A stretch of DNA of 48,080 bases from Bacteroidota bacterium (GTDB taxonomy: Bacteria > Bacteroidota > Bacteroidia > Chitinophagales > Chitinophagaceae): assembly GCA_947476825.1 (NCBI GenBank), contig CANJRV010000010.1, positions 1 through 48,080 on the forward strand, given 5' to 3'. Each line of letters opens with the position of its first letter. Position 1 is the first letter of the stretch. The notes under the pieces were generated by a model, which saw nothing but the letters and a program-made list of their open reading frames with translations, had not been told where the DNA came from and did not search any database. Positions 16,269 through 23,290 of this stretch are shown piece by piece. A program made the position numbers and the translations under genes.

Positions 16269-17081
16269 CTACCCACTCACATTAAAATCTCTCAGCGCAT
16301 CATTCAAGCTAGTCTTCAAATCCGTACTTGCTTTACGTTGACCTATAATTAGCGCACAACCAACTTGGTAATCACCTGCTGGAAATTTCTTCGTATAACT
16401 ACCCGGAATAACTACACTTCGAGCCGGCACACGACCTTTGTATTCGATAGGCGTTTCACCACTTACATCAATAATTTTTGTGCTTTGTGTTAGTACAACA
16501 TTAGCACCCAATACTGCTTCTTTTTCTACATGCACGCCTTCCACAACAATACATCTGGAACCAATAAAACAACCATCTTCAATGATAACTGGACTTGCTT
16601 GTAAAGGCTCCAACACACCGCCAATACCCACGCCACCACTGAGGTGTACGTTCTTGCCTATTTGTGCACAACTACCTACAGTTGCCCAAGTATCAACCAT
16701 TGTTCCCTCATCTACATACGCACCAATATTGACATAGCTAGGCATCAGCACCACATTGCGTGCGAGAAATGCACCATATCGTGCCACTGCATGTGGCACT
16801 GCTCTAACACCTTGCGATGCATAATCAGATTTAAGTTTCATTTTATCATAAAATTCGAATGGGGCTAGGGTATAGGTCTCCATTTTTTGTATACCGAAAT
16901 ACATTAATATCGCTTGCTTCACCCATTCATTCACTACCCATCCATTGTCTTTAGGTTCGGCTACACGCAACCGCCCTTTATCCACTTCTTCTATCACTTC
17001 ACGAATAGCGTTTGTATAGGATTCTTCTTGTAGTAATTCTCTGTTTTGCCAAACAGCTTGTATCAGTTCTTGTAATTCCAT
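16269..17081 (-). CDS. dapD: 2,3,4,5-tetrahydropyridine-2,6-dicarboxylate N-succinyltransferase
   Basis: The 270-residue protein matches DapD in length and order. The N-terminal helical domain (about 1-90) contains GRLRVAEP and WVVNEWVKQAI. A left-handed beta-helix made of hexapeptide repeats follows, with VLMPSYVNIGAYVDEGTMVDTW split over turns, then VHLSGGVGIGGVLEPL and DGCFIGSRCIVVEGV. It transfers succinyl from succinyl-CoA in lysine and diaminopimelate synthesis, which peptidoglycan also needs. It works as a trimer in the cytoplasm. The other dap genes are not in the window. Upstream lies the palindromic repeat at 17122-17154. Confidence 0.95.
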   Translation of the reverse strand: MELQELIQAVWQNRELLQEESYTNAIREVIEEVDKGRLRVAEPKDNGWVVNEWVKQAILMYFGIQKMETYTLAPFEFYDKMKLKSDYASQGVRAVPHAVARYGAFLARNVVLMPSYVNIGAYVDEGTMVDTWATVGSCAQIGKNVHLSGGVGIGGVLEPLQASPVIIEDGCFIGSRCIVVEGVHVEKEAVLGANVVLTQSTKIIDVSGETPIEYKGRVPARSVVIPGSYTKKFPAGDYQVGCALIIGQRKASTDLKTSLNDALRDFNVSG

Positions 17082-17121
17082 TTTTTATTTTTGTTGTTGA
17101 AAATTATAATTCGTTATGAGA

Positions 17122-17154
17122 AAACCTATAAGGTTTCTAAAACCTTATAGGTTT
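17122..17154. repeat. Palindromic repeat AAACCTATAAGGTTT-CTA-AAACCTTATAGGTTT
   Basis: Perfect 15-bp arms (17122-17136 and 17140-17154) are separated by CTA. The right arm overlaps the stop codon of the gldA-like gene by two bases. A decayed copy lies at 17942-17975, on the other side of the same gene. It may also act as a terminator. Confidence 0.8.
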
Positions 17155-17863
17155 ATGCTGTTAGTCCTCTAAAAATATCTTCCAGACTGCGTCCTTCATG
17201 ACTTGCTTGTAGTGCTTTCAAAGTACTATCTGTAACTATTTTTCCTTTATTAATAATGATGACACGATCACACATGGCTTCTACTTCTTGCATGATATGC
17301 GTACTAAGTATCACCGTTTTTTCTTTGCCAAAATTTTTGATTAAATCTCGAATTTCCACAACTTGATTGGGATCTAATCCGGATGTAGGCTCATCTAAAA
17401 TCAAAACCTCTGGATTGTGTATCATCGCTTGTGCAATGCCAACCCTTTGTTTATAACCCTTTGAGAGAGAGCCAATTTTTTTCTTTTCCTCTCTACCCAA
17501 ACCAGTTTGTGCAATGATTTCATCTATTCGTTTTTTGCCAGCAGCACCTAATTGATGAACGTCTACCAAAAATTCAAGATATTCTCGCACATACATATCT
17601 TGGTATTGCGGATTGGATTCGGGCAAATAGCCAATTCTTTTTTGGGTTTCTAAAATATGTTCACTTACATTTTGTTCGCATACATACACATTGCCTGATG
17701 TAGCTGGCAAATAAGCTGTAATGATTTTCATGGTAGTGGATTTTCCAGCACCATTTGGTCCTAGAAAGCCAACTATTTCTCCTTTTTGTATGCTAAATGA
17801 AATAGCATCCACTGCAGTTTGTTCATTATATATTTTAGTCAAGTTTTCTACTCGTACCGACAT
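17153..17863 (-). CDS. gldA: GldA-like ABC transporter ATP-binding protein, short form
   Basis: The 236-residue protein has a complete ABC ATPase core. Walker A is GPNGAGKST (35-43), the Q-loop region PESNPQYQDMYVREYL lies near 81-96, the signature is LSKGYKQR (133-140), Walker B is VLILDEPT (153-160), and the switch histidine is H189 in STHIMQEVEAMCDR. The YLPESNP/MYVREYL and VEAMCDRVIIINKG wording is that of GldA, the ATPase of the GldAFG transporter needed for gliding and linked to T9SS. GldA proteins run to about 300 residues, as I recall. This one jumps from the KALQAS segment to LEDIFRGLTA and ends. No gldF or gldG is nearby. A plain ABC-2 type ATPase is the alternative. Confidence 0.75.
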   Translation of the reverse strand: MSVRVENLTKIYNEQTAVDAISFSIQKGEIVGFLGPNGAGKSTTMKIITAYLPATSGNVYVCEQNVSEHILETQKRIGYLPESNPQYQDMYVREYLEFLVDVHQLGAAGKKRIDEIIAQTGLGREEKKKIGSLSKGYKQRVGIAQAMIHNPEVLILDEPTSGLDPNQVVEIRDLIKNFGKEKTVILSTHIMQEVEAMCDRVIIINKGKIVTDSTLKALQASHEGRSLEDIFRGLTA

Positions 17864-17941
17864 GATTGTTTTTTAGTTGCGGGCAAATTTCGTGAATAAA
17901 AATGAATGTGTATGGATTATTTTTAGGGACTTGTAATTAGT

Positions 17942-17975
17942 AAAAATCTATAGGATTCTAAAAACTTATATGTTT
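17942..17975. repeat. Decayed copy of the AAACCTATAAGGTTT palindrome
   Basis: AAATCTATAGGATT, CTA, then AAAACTTATATGTTT: the same order and the same CTA loop as 17122-17154, with several changes. The two copies bracket the gldA-like gene. Confidence 0.6.
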
Positions 17976-18004
17976 ATTGCGTAATCTGAATATTCTTTTG
18001 TGGA

Positions 18005-18115
18005 TGCATTGCGGCAACGATTGCATTGGAAATCCTTTTTGCGGCGAAGCAAGCAAAAAGATTGGAACGTAAAGACCGGATTCTGACATTTATCGTCAGA
18101 ACGTGCCTGCCGCCC
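18005..18115. repeat. Dispersed element with GGAAATCCTTTTTG core and a CTGAC stem
   Basis: The block runs GCATTGCGGCAACGATTGC, GGAAATCCTTTTTGCGGCG, CAAAAAGATTGGAACG. It then has a perfect stem, TTCTGAC (18081-18087) with GTCAGAA (18095-18101), and ends GTGCCTGCCGCCC. Its inverse resembles 293-370. From memory similar blocks occur in other Bacteroidota genomes. Confidence 0.6.
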
Positions 18116-18168
18116 AAATAATTTCAGCAATTTTTTATAGTAAGCATGGATTTATTCAATAGAGATCC

Positions 18169-18906
18169 TTAAAACCGAATCCCAAATCCTATACCAGCAC
18201 CTGCTATGATAGAATGATCATACTCGGTAGAAAAATAAGTGCCTAACAAAGCCTCCGCAGAAATTTGAAAATGATTGGTGACATTGATAGCAATGCCATT
18301 TGTACAATAAATGGAATAATAATGCGAAGGCAGTTTTACGGAAGGAACAGGTGGATAAATAGCAATTACAGCTTGCTTATATTCAAATGCCAAATATTCA
18401 GTACCGATGCCAACATGATATTTTATAAAACCTTGCGCAGTTGTAGGATAATATTTTACTTGTAAGCCTGCTGTATAAATACCTTCATTGGTACTTGTTT
18501 TTCCAATGGCGCGAATGCCTATATAATTTTTGAATAGCAACTGCTCATAACTTATACCAGCGTAATATAGACTCTTACCAAAATCTGGTCCACCTAAAAC
18601 ATTGGCTGGAAGTATAGTAATGATATGATGCAAGGATTTTAAAGAATTGTGCTTTTCGGTATGGGGCAATCCACTGGTATTGAAGCTATCTACACTTCCA
18701 TTTTCATATTGAATAAACCATACTTCTCGAACACCATATTCATATTTTGGTCCATCCAAATTGGTATACTTTTTAAATGTAATAGTTTGCTTTGTAACCT
18801 CTAATACTTTTGCTTCTATCAAACTATGATCTAACAAATGAATTTTGTCTTGCGCATGTACTTGCAAAGTGATGATGCATAAGAGAAGAGAAAAAAATAG
18901 TTTCAT
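18169..18906 (-). CDS. Outer-membrane barrel-like protein of unknown function
   Basis: The 245-residue protein has a signal peptide (MKLFFSLLLCIITLQVHAQ). The N-terminal third (HLLDHSLIEAKVLEVTKQ, FKKYTNLDGP, EVWFIQYENG) is a small strand domain that I have seen on many Bacteroidota surface proteins. The rest (about 90-245) consists of alternating hydrophobic strands such as YYAGISYEQLLF, IYTAGLQVKYY and YHVGIGTEYLAF. It ends GAGIGFGIRF with a terminal phenylalanine, the usual signal for barrel assembly. It starts 6 bp after argS ends on the same strand, so the two probably share a message. Its function is not known. Confidence 0.65.
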   Translation of the reverse strand: MKLFFSLLLCIITLQVHAQDKIHLLDHSLIEAKVLEVTKQTITFKKYTNLDGPKYEYGVREVWFIQYENGSVDSFNTSGLPHTEKHNSLKSLHHIITILPANVLGGPDFGKSLYYAGISYEQLLFKNYIGIRAIGKTSTNEGIYTAGLQVKYYPTTAQGFIKYHVGIGTEYLAFEYKQAVIAIYPPVPSVKLPSHYYSIYCTNGIAINVTNHFQISAEALLGTYFSTEYDHSIIAGAGIGFGIRF

Positions 18907-18912
18907 TTACTA

Positions 18913-20688
18913 CTACATTTTATTTGGCGCTTGAATACCAAGCAATCGTAAACCATGAGCCAATACATTTTTCACCATCGTACTCAATGCAATTCTACAG
19001 GATTGTATGTCTTCATTTTCCGCTTTTAAAATACTATGATCCACTAAGAAACTATTGTATTCTTTAGCCAAATTAAACAGATAAATACTGATGACAGCTG
19101 GATTAAATTCTTTGGCAGATTGCAATAAAATACTTGGATATTGTTCCAATTGTTTGAGTAAAGTTTTTTCGTGTAAACTCAATCCTATACTATGTTCTAC
19201 TTGATTAATTTCTTTGTTTGCCTTGCGTAAAATAGAACAAATACGAGCATGAGTATATTGTACAAATGGCCCAGTAAATCCATGAAAATCAATACTCTCT
19301 TCTGGATTAAAAATCATTTTCTTTTTGGGATCTACACGCAACAAATAAAATTTCAAAGCACCTAGTCCCAAAGTAGAATACAAAGCATTTAATTCATCCT
19401 GAGAGAAGTCTGTAACCTTGCCATGTTCTGTTGTTTTCTCCGCAGCAATAAGAATCATTTCATTCGCCATATCATCTGCATCCACCACATTTCCTTCACG
19501 ACTTTTCATTTTACCTGTTGGCAATTCTACCATGCCATACGACAAATGAAAAAGTCCTTTTGCGACAGGCTCGCCTAATTTTTCTAGTATCAATTGTAGC
19601 ACTTGCATGTGATAATTTTGTTCATCGCCAATGACATAAACAGAATTATCCATCGTATAATCTTGGTATTTGAGCACAGCAGTACCAATGTCTTGCGTCA
19701 TGTAAACGGAAGTGCCATCACCACGCAATAATAATTTTTGATCTAAGCCGTTCGAACTTAAATCAATCCAAATCGACTTGTCTTCCTTTTGATACATCAC
19801 ACCATCAGCAAGTCCTTTTTCTACTATTGCTTTTCCTAAAAGATAGGTTTCACTTTCATAATATGTTTTATCGAAATCAATGCCCAACAATTTATAGGTT
19901 ATATCAAAACCAGCATACACCCAACTATTCATTTCCTTCCAAATCTGTAAAGTTTCTGTGTCGCCAGCTTCCCATTTGCGTAACATCTCTTGTGCTTGCA
20001 ACATAATAGGGGCTTGCTTTTCCGCTTCTTCTTTTGTTTTACCTTCTTGGATTAAAGCGGCTATTTCCTCCTTGTACACATCATTGAATTTTACATAATA
20101 ATCGCCAACCAAATGATCACCTTTTATGCCTGATGAAGTAGGTGTTGCGTTGTTGGCAAACAATTTCCAGGCTATCATACTTTTACAAATATGGATACCA
20201 CGATCGTTGATCAAATTCGCTTTGATGACTTCATGTCCCGTTGCCCGTAAAATTTCAGCGACAGAATAGCCAAGAAAAATATTTCTTAAATGTCCAAAAT
20301 GAAGTGGCTTATTGGTATTTGGCGATGAATATTCCACCATCACTTTTTTACCATTGGCTTCGCTATTTCCGAATGTGGTATTTTGAAATTGTTGTTGTAA
20401 AAAATCAAGATAGAAAGTGTTACTAATCTCTACATTTAAAAATCCTTTGACCACATTGTAAGAAACAAAAAGAGAATTTGAATCGACCAGATGTTGACCA
20501 ATTTCGTTTGCAAGCTCATCTGGTTTTTTGCCTAAAACCTTTGTCAATGAAAAAGTGACTAAGGTATAATCGCCAACAAATTCTGCTTTAGTTTCATTGA
20601 TGGAAATTTGATCTATAGGAATGGAAATACCGTAAATACTCTGTATGGTCTGAACGACAGCTTGCTTAATTTGTATAATAATGGACAT
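18913..20688 (-). CDS. argS: Arginyl-tRNA synthetase
   Basis: The 591-residue enzyme charges tRNA-Arg with arginine. The N-terminal Add-1 domain spans about 1-100. The class I HIGH motif is HFGH (130-133) within SPNTNKPLHFGHLRN. The KMSKS motif appears as KMKSREG (393-399) after VELPTG. The C-terminal DALR anticodon-binding domain begins around 470 with YTHARICSILRK and ends AHGLRLLGIQAP. Length and order match bacterial ArgS. The start ATG is followed upstream by a perfect minus-strand -7 box at 20709-20716. The next gene downstream, a barrel-like protein, is 6 bp away. Confidence 0.96.
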   Translation of the reverse strand: MSIIIQIKQAVVQTIQSIYGISIPIDQISINETKAEFVGDYTLVTFSLTKVLGKKPDELANEIGQHLVDSNSLFVSYNVVKGFLNVEISNTFYLDFLQQQFQNTTFGNSEANGKKVMVEYSSPNTNKPLHFGHLRNIFLGYSVAEILRATGHEVIKANLINDRGIHICKSMIAWKLFANNATPTSSGIKGDHLVGDYYVKFNDVYKEEIAALIQEGKTKEEAEKQAPIMLQAQEMLRKWEAGDTETLQIWKEMNSWVYAGFDITYKLLGIDFDKTYYESETYLLGKAIVEKGLADGVMYQKEDKSIWIDLSSNGLDQKLLLRGDGTSVYMTQDIGTAVLKYQDYTMDNSVYVIGDEQNYHMQVLQLILEKLGEPVAKGLFHLSYGMVELPTGKMKSREGNVVDADDMANEMILIAAEKTTEHGKVTDFSQDELNALYSTLGLGALKFYLLRVDPKKKMIFNPEESIDFHGFTGPFVQYTHARICSILRKANKEINQVEHSIGLSLHEKTLLKQLEQYPSILLQSAKEFNPAVISIYLFNLAKEYNSFLVDHSILKAENEDIQSCRIALSTMVKNVLAHGLRLLGIQAPNKM

Positions 20689-20708
20689 TCAATTTTTTTA
20701 TTTTGGGG

Positions 20709-20716
20709 CAAAAGTA
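20709..20716 (-). promoter_or_regulatory. -7 box TACTTTTG for argS
   Basis: The plus strand reads CAAAAGTA, a perfect TAnnTTTG on the minus strand, 21 bp upstream of the argS ATG. It is divergent from the box at 20758-20765. Confidence 0.5.
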
Positions 20717-20757
20717 GCAATCTATTTCTTCATTTTCGATTTATTCAAAAAAACGAT

Positions 20758-20765
20758 TAGATTTG
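20758..20765 (+). promoter_or_regulatory. -7 box TAGATTTG for the lipoprotein gene
   Basis: A perfect TAnnTTTG. The ATG at 20772 follows after six bases, so transcription would start at or just before the start codon. TTTT at 20733-20736 is a weak -33 candidate with a 21-bp spacer. Confidence 0.5.
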
Positions 20766-20771
20766 CTTCCT

Positions 20772-21809
20772 ATGAAAAAATGCGCCTTGTTTTTCCTGAG
20801 TATCGTTGTTGTTTTCTCTTCTTGTTCAAATAAATTTAAAGTAGGAGCAGATTATAAAGATGTAACTGTTGTTTATGGTTTGCTTTCTAAATCGGATACT
20901 GCAAATTATATAAAAGTGACCAAAGGTTTTTTTGATGAAACCGCAGACAATCTTTTATTGGCGTCCAATTCAGATTCTATTTATTATAATAATTTGGAAG
21001 TTAAAATTGAAGAAATAAATAATGGTTCTGTTGTGAATGCATTTTTTCTTCCTCGTGTAGATGCCAATCTAGAAGGCTTTCCAAAGCAACCTGGGACATT
21101 TGCGGATACACCAAATTACGCCTACAAATTCAAACAAAGTTTAAACCCAGCAAGAACTTATCGTGTAGTGGTTAAAAATCTGAGTACAGGAAATCAAGTA
21201 TATGCGGAGACAGGTATTATCAATGATGCATCTAATGTATTTAATTCTGTGACGCCAGTTCCAATACCAAATTTTGATAGATTGAATTTTGATTCACCAA
21301 ATGGCACTTACACATTTGAATGGTCTAGTCCACCAAATGCGGCATTCTTTGATGTGAATATTCGTTTTTGGTATCAGGAAAAAAACACGCAAACCAATAA
21401 TATCGTACATAAATATATTGATTTGCCTGTGGTAAAAAATGTACTTTCTTCTGGCGGAAGCACATCAGGAAAAATGAGCAATGAAACTTTTTTCAGAACC
21501 TTGAATAGTGAATTGGGGCCAGCAGCAGCTAATATTGTAAGATACATAGATACACCTGATGTTTTGATATTGGCAGGTGGTACCGTTCTTAAAACATATA
21601 TTGATGTAAATAGTGCACAAGGCGGAATTACCTATGATCAAATCAAACCGAACTATACAAATTTTGTGGGCGAAAATGTGTTGGGTATATTATCCACTCG
21701 TGCTACAAAATATGTTGTTGATGTTCCCTTCGGCGTTGCAACGATTGATTCCATTTGGTATGGTAGCATGACGAAGAATCTTCAATTTGCGGGAATTAGT
21801 AGTGAGTAG
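20772..21809 (+). CDS. Secreted lipoprotein of unknown function
   Basis: From the ATG at 20772 the protein has 345 residues; a TTG nine bases upstream lies inside the -7 box and is rejected. The lipobox FSSC puts the lipidated cysteine at residue 18, so it is anchored in a membrane. After it come strand-rich domains with wording common in Bacteroidota surface lipoproteins, such as VVYGLLSKSDTANYIKVTKGF, split by loops, and ARTYRVVVKNLSTGNQVYAE. The region near 185-210 (YTFEWSSPPNAAFFDVNIRF) resembles a fibronectin type III strand pair. I do not recognise a catalytic motif. The end, ISSE and TAG, is encoded by the gene-end repeat (AGTAGTGAGTAG). Confidence 0.75.
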   Translation: MKKCALFFLSIVVVFSSCSNKFKVGADYKDVTVVYGLLSKSDTANYIKVTKGFFDETADNLLLASNSDSIYYNNLEVKIEEINNGSVVNAFFLPRVDANLEGFPKQPGTFADTPNYAYKFKQSLNPARTYRVVVKNLSTGNQVYAETGIINDASNVFNSVTPVPIPNFDRLNFDSPNGTYTFEWSSPPNAAFFDVNIRFWYQEKNTQTNNIVHKYIDLPVVKNVLSSGGSTSGKMSNETFFRTLNSELGPAAANIVRYIDTPDVLILAGGTVLKTYIDVNSAQGGITYDQIKPNYTNFVGENVLGILSTRATKYVVDVPFGVATIDSIWYGSMTKNLQFAGISSE

Positions 21810-21846
21810 GAAGTCAAAAGTATTGAGTAGTTAGTATTTAGTAGTT
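21797..21846. repeat. Gene-end repeat, copy 3
   Basis: AGTAGTGAGTAG supplies the last codons and stop of the lipoprotein gene, then AGTATTGAGTAGTTAGTA and TTTAGTAGTT follow. It overlaps the stop codon just as at 986-1003. Confidence 0.75.
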
Positions 21847-22129
21847 AAAAAAGGCGATAAAATAAATTCACTTGGAAACCTATTTATTCAATTCAGATCA
21901 ATTTGAAAATATCTGGTATTTGAAATCTGAAACTCCAAAATAATTATCAAACGCAAAAGTATTTTACTGATTTTCATTGTCATAAAATTTATGTGATATA
22001 ATCTGTCTAAAACCAAATATAACCATTCATTTTCAATTTGTAGAAGGCGAAATTCCAAAAATAAAAATTCCAAATTCCAAAGGGGTAATCCAAATCTTCA
22101 AATTCCAAAATCTAAATACTTACTACTTT
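21810..22129. other. Repeat-filled spacer between convergent genes (320 bp)
   Basis: No gene is seen. The left end is the gene-end repeat. 22040-22138 holds an ATTCCAAATTCCAAA-rich block and, facing left, a variant of the gene-end repeat that runs into the 3' end of ispD. The middle (21850-22040) shows no recognisable structure. Confidence 0.6.
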
Positions 22130-22138
22130 TTACTTTCG
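22040..22138 (-). repeat. Composite repeat (gene-end word plus TTTGGAATTTGG block), copy A
   Basis: On the minus strand the order is AGTAGTAAGTATTTAG, then AATTTGAAGATTTG (22091-22104), then CCTTTGGAATTTGGAATTT and TTTTGGAATTT. The same order occurs on the plus strand at 41107-41256, with AATTTGAAGATTTG identical. Confidence 0.6.
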
Positions 22139-22795
22139 ACTCTCTACTAACTTCTCTGCTACCATCAAATCCAACGGTGTCGTTATCTTGAAATTTGCAA
22201 CTTCTCCTTCCACTAAATGGATAATATTTCCATGTGCTTCATATACACTTGCATCATCTGTAAAACCTTCATCAAATGCTTGCTGATAAGCCATTTGAAG
22301 TTTGGCTAAGTTAAATGTTTGTGGTGTTTGAATCGCCTTTAATTCGCTTCGAGGAATGATTTGACTTTCGCCATTATCATCAATTCTTCGGATACTGTCT
22401 TGCACATCAATACAAGGAATTGCATTGCCAAATTGAAGCGCATTTTCATAACAACGATGCAATAATCTGTCGCTCACAAATGGACGTACTGCATCATGAA
22501 TCAACACAATGCCATCATTAGGTAAAAGAGCCAAGCCATTTTTTACTGACTCAAATCGACTCGAACCACCACTAGCAATTTGAATAGTATTGTTGAAATA
22601 CGTTTTTAATTTTTCCGCATAATCTTCATGTGATGCCGATAAGACGACAACGATTTTTATTTCTGGAAATACAAATTGTATTTTCTCTATCGCATAATAG
22701 AGAATGGGTTTTCCAGCTAATTCTAAAAATTGTTTGGGTATACTATTTTGCATTCGAGTGCCAGAACCAGCTGCTACAATAATTGCGTAAACCAT
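22130..22795 (-). CDS. ispD: 2-C-methyl-D-erythritol 4-phosphate cytidylyltransferase
   Basis: The 221-residue enzyme joins CTP and methylerythritol 4-phosphate in the MEP route to isoprenoids. The nucleotide-binding loop is VAAGSGTRM near residues 7-15, with the catalytic arginine and K21 of PKQFLEL. VLIHDAVRPFVS (about 99-110), IPCIDVQDSIRRI, AIQTPQTF and FTDDASVYE are the other IspD motifs. It works in the cytoplasm. A perfect -7 box lies five bases upstream of the ATG. The last codons (ESRK, TAA) run into the composite repeat at 22040-22138. Other MEP genes are not in the window. Confidence 0.95.
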   Translation of the reverse strand: MVYAIIVAAGSGTRMQNSIPKQFLELAGKPILYYAIEKIQFVFPEIKIVVVLSASHEDYAEKLKTYFNNTIQIASGGSSRFESVKNGLALLPNDGIVLIHDAVRPFVSDRLLHRCYENALQFGNAIPCIDVQDSIRRIDDNGESQIIPRSELKAIQTPQTFNLAKLQMAYQQAFDEGFTDDASVYEAHGNIIHLVEGEVANFKITTPLDLMVAEKLVESRK

Positions 22796-22799
22796 TTTT

Positions 22800-22807
22800 C
22801 AAATATA
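22800..22807 (-). promoter_or_regulatory. -7 box TATATTTG for ispD
   Basis: The plus strand CAAATATA is a perfect box on the minus strand, four bases from the ispD ATG (22793-22795). The message would be leaderless. Confidence 0.5.
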
Positions 22808-22839
22808 AAAAAAGATTGGAAGGGATGAAATAAAATTAT

Positions 22840-23289
22840 CTAGTGAAACTCTTCAATCAAATGCTGAATACCATTTACTTCTATCGTTTCGCCAATTGCT
22901 TTTCCCATCAATTTTTCACCCAATGGCGATTGTGGCGAAATAGCAATAATATTTTGATTATCTATCGTTATTTTGGGTAAGGCAACCCCTATAAAAAAAA
23001 CACCTTTACTGGTTTTGACCAAGCTGCCGCTGCTTACTACTGTATGGTTTGTAGCGATATCAATTTGCAAAAAAATCGTTTTATGATCTACAGCATCATA
23101 CAAGTGTTGTGCTATTCGGCTTTGTTCTAATTGCAACATCGACAGCGCCGTTTCATGTTTGTCGCCGGCTGTACTTTTATTTTCATTCATTACACTAATA
23201 CTCAATTCATCCAATGTAAATTGAAAGGCATCAATTCTCTCATTGAGCAATTGCAGAAATTGTTGATATACTTGTTGTTTAAAAGTCAT
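22840..23289 (-). CDS. GreA/GreB C-terminal-domain protein, atypical
   Basis: The 149-residue protein ends with a GreA/GreB-like C-terminal fold: GVFFIGVALPKITI, then SPLGEKLMGKAIGETIEVNG, matching the SPLG-x-LLG-x-xxGD phrase of Gre factors. The N-terminal part (about 1-75) is helical and carries NENKSTAGDKHETA, a wording found in short Bacteroidota relatives. It lacks the acidic-tip motif that lets true GreA/GreB stimulate RNA cleavage, so it may bind RNA polymerase with another effect. Relatives in databases are, as I recall, sometimes mislabelled 3-oxoacyl-ACP synthase. It starts 1 bp after the upstream flavoprotein gene ends, so the two are coupled. Confidence 0.7.
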   Translation of the reverse strand: MTFKQQVYQQFLQLLNERIDAFQFTLDELSISVMNENKSTAGDKHETALSMLQLEQSRIAQHLYDAVDHKTIFLQIDIATNHTVVSSGSLVKTSKGVFFIGVALPKITIDNQNIIAISPQSPLGEKLMGKAIGETIEVNGIQHLIEEFH

Positions 23290-23290
23290 C

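Larger units (their letters stand above)
17864..18168. other. Gene-free spacer with repeats (305 bp)
   Basis: No gene is visible. It contains the decayed palindrome (17942-17975) and the hairpin-bearing dispersed element (18005-18115). CAAATTTC near 17885 is one or two bases from a minus-strand -7 box for the gldA-like gene. Confidence 0.6.

Noticed and set aside
16438-16737. Plus-strand open frame inside dapD
   Set aside because: It is the antisense shadow of a certain dapD gene; its serine/threonine/proline-rich product is typical of such shadows.
20763-20771. TTG start for the lipoprotein gene
   Set aside because: The TTG is part of the -7 box TAGATTTG; the ATG at 20772 begins the lipoprotein signal.
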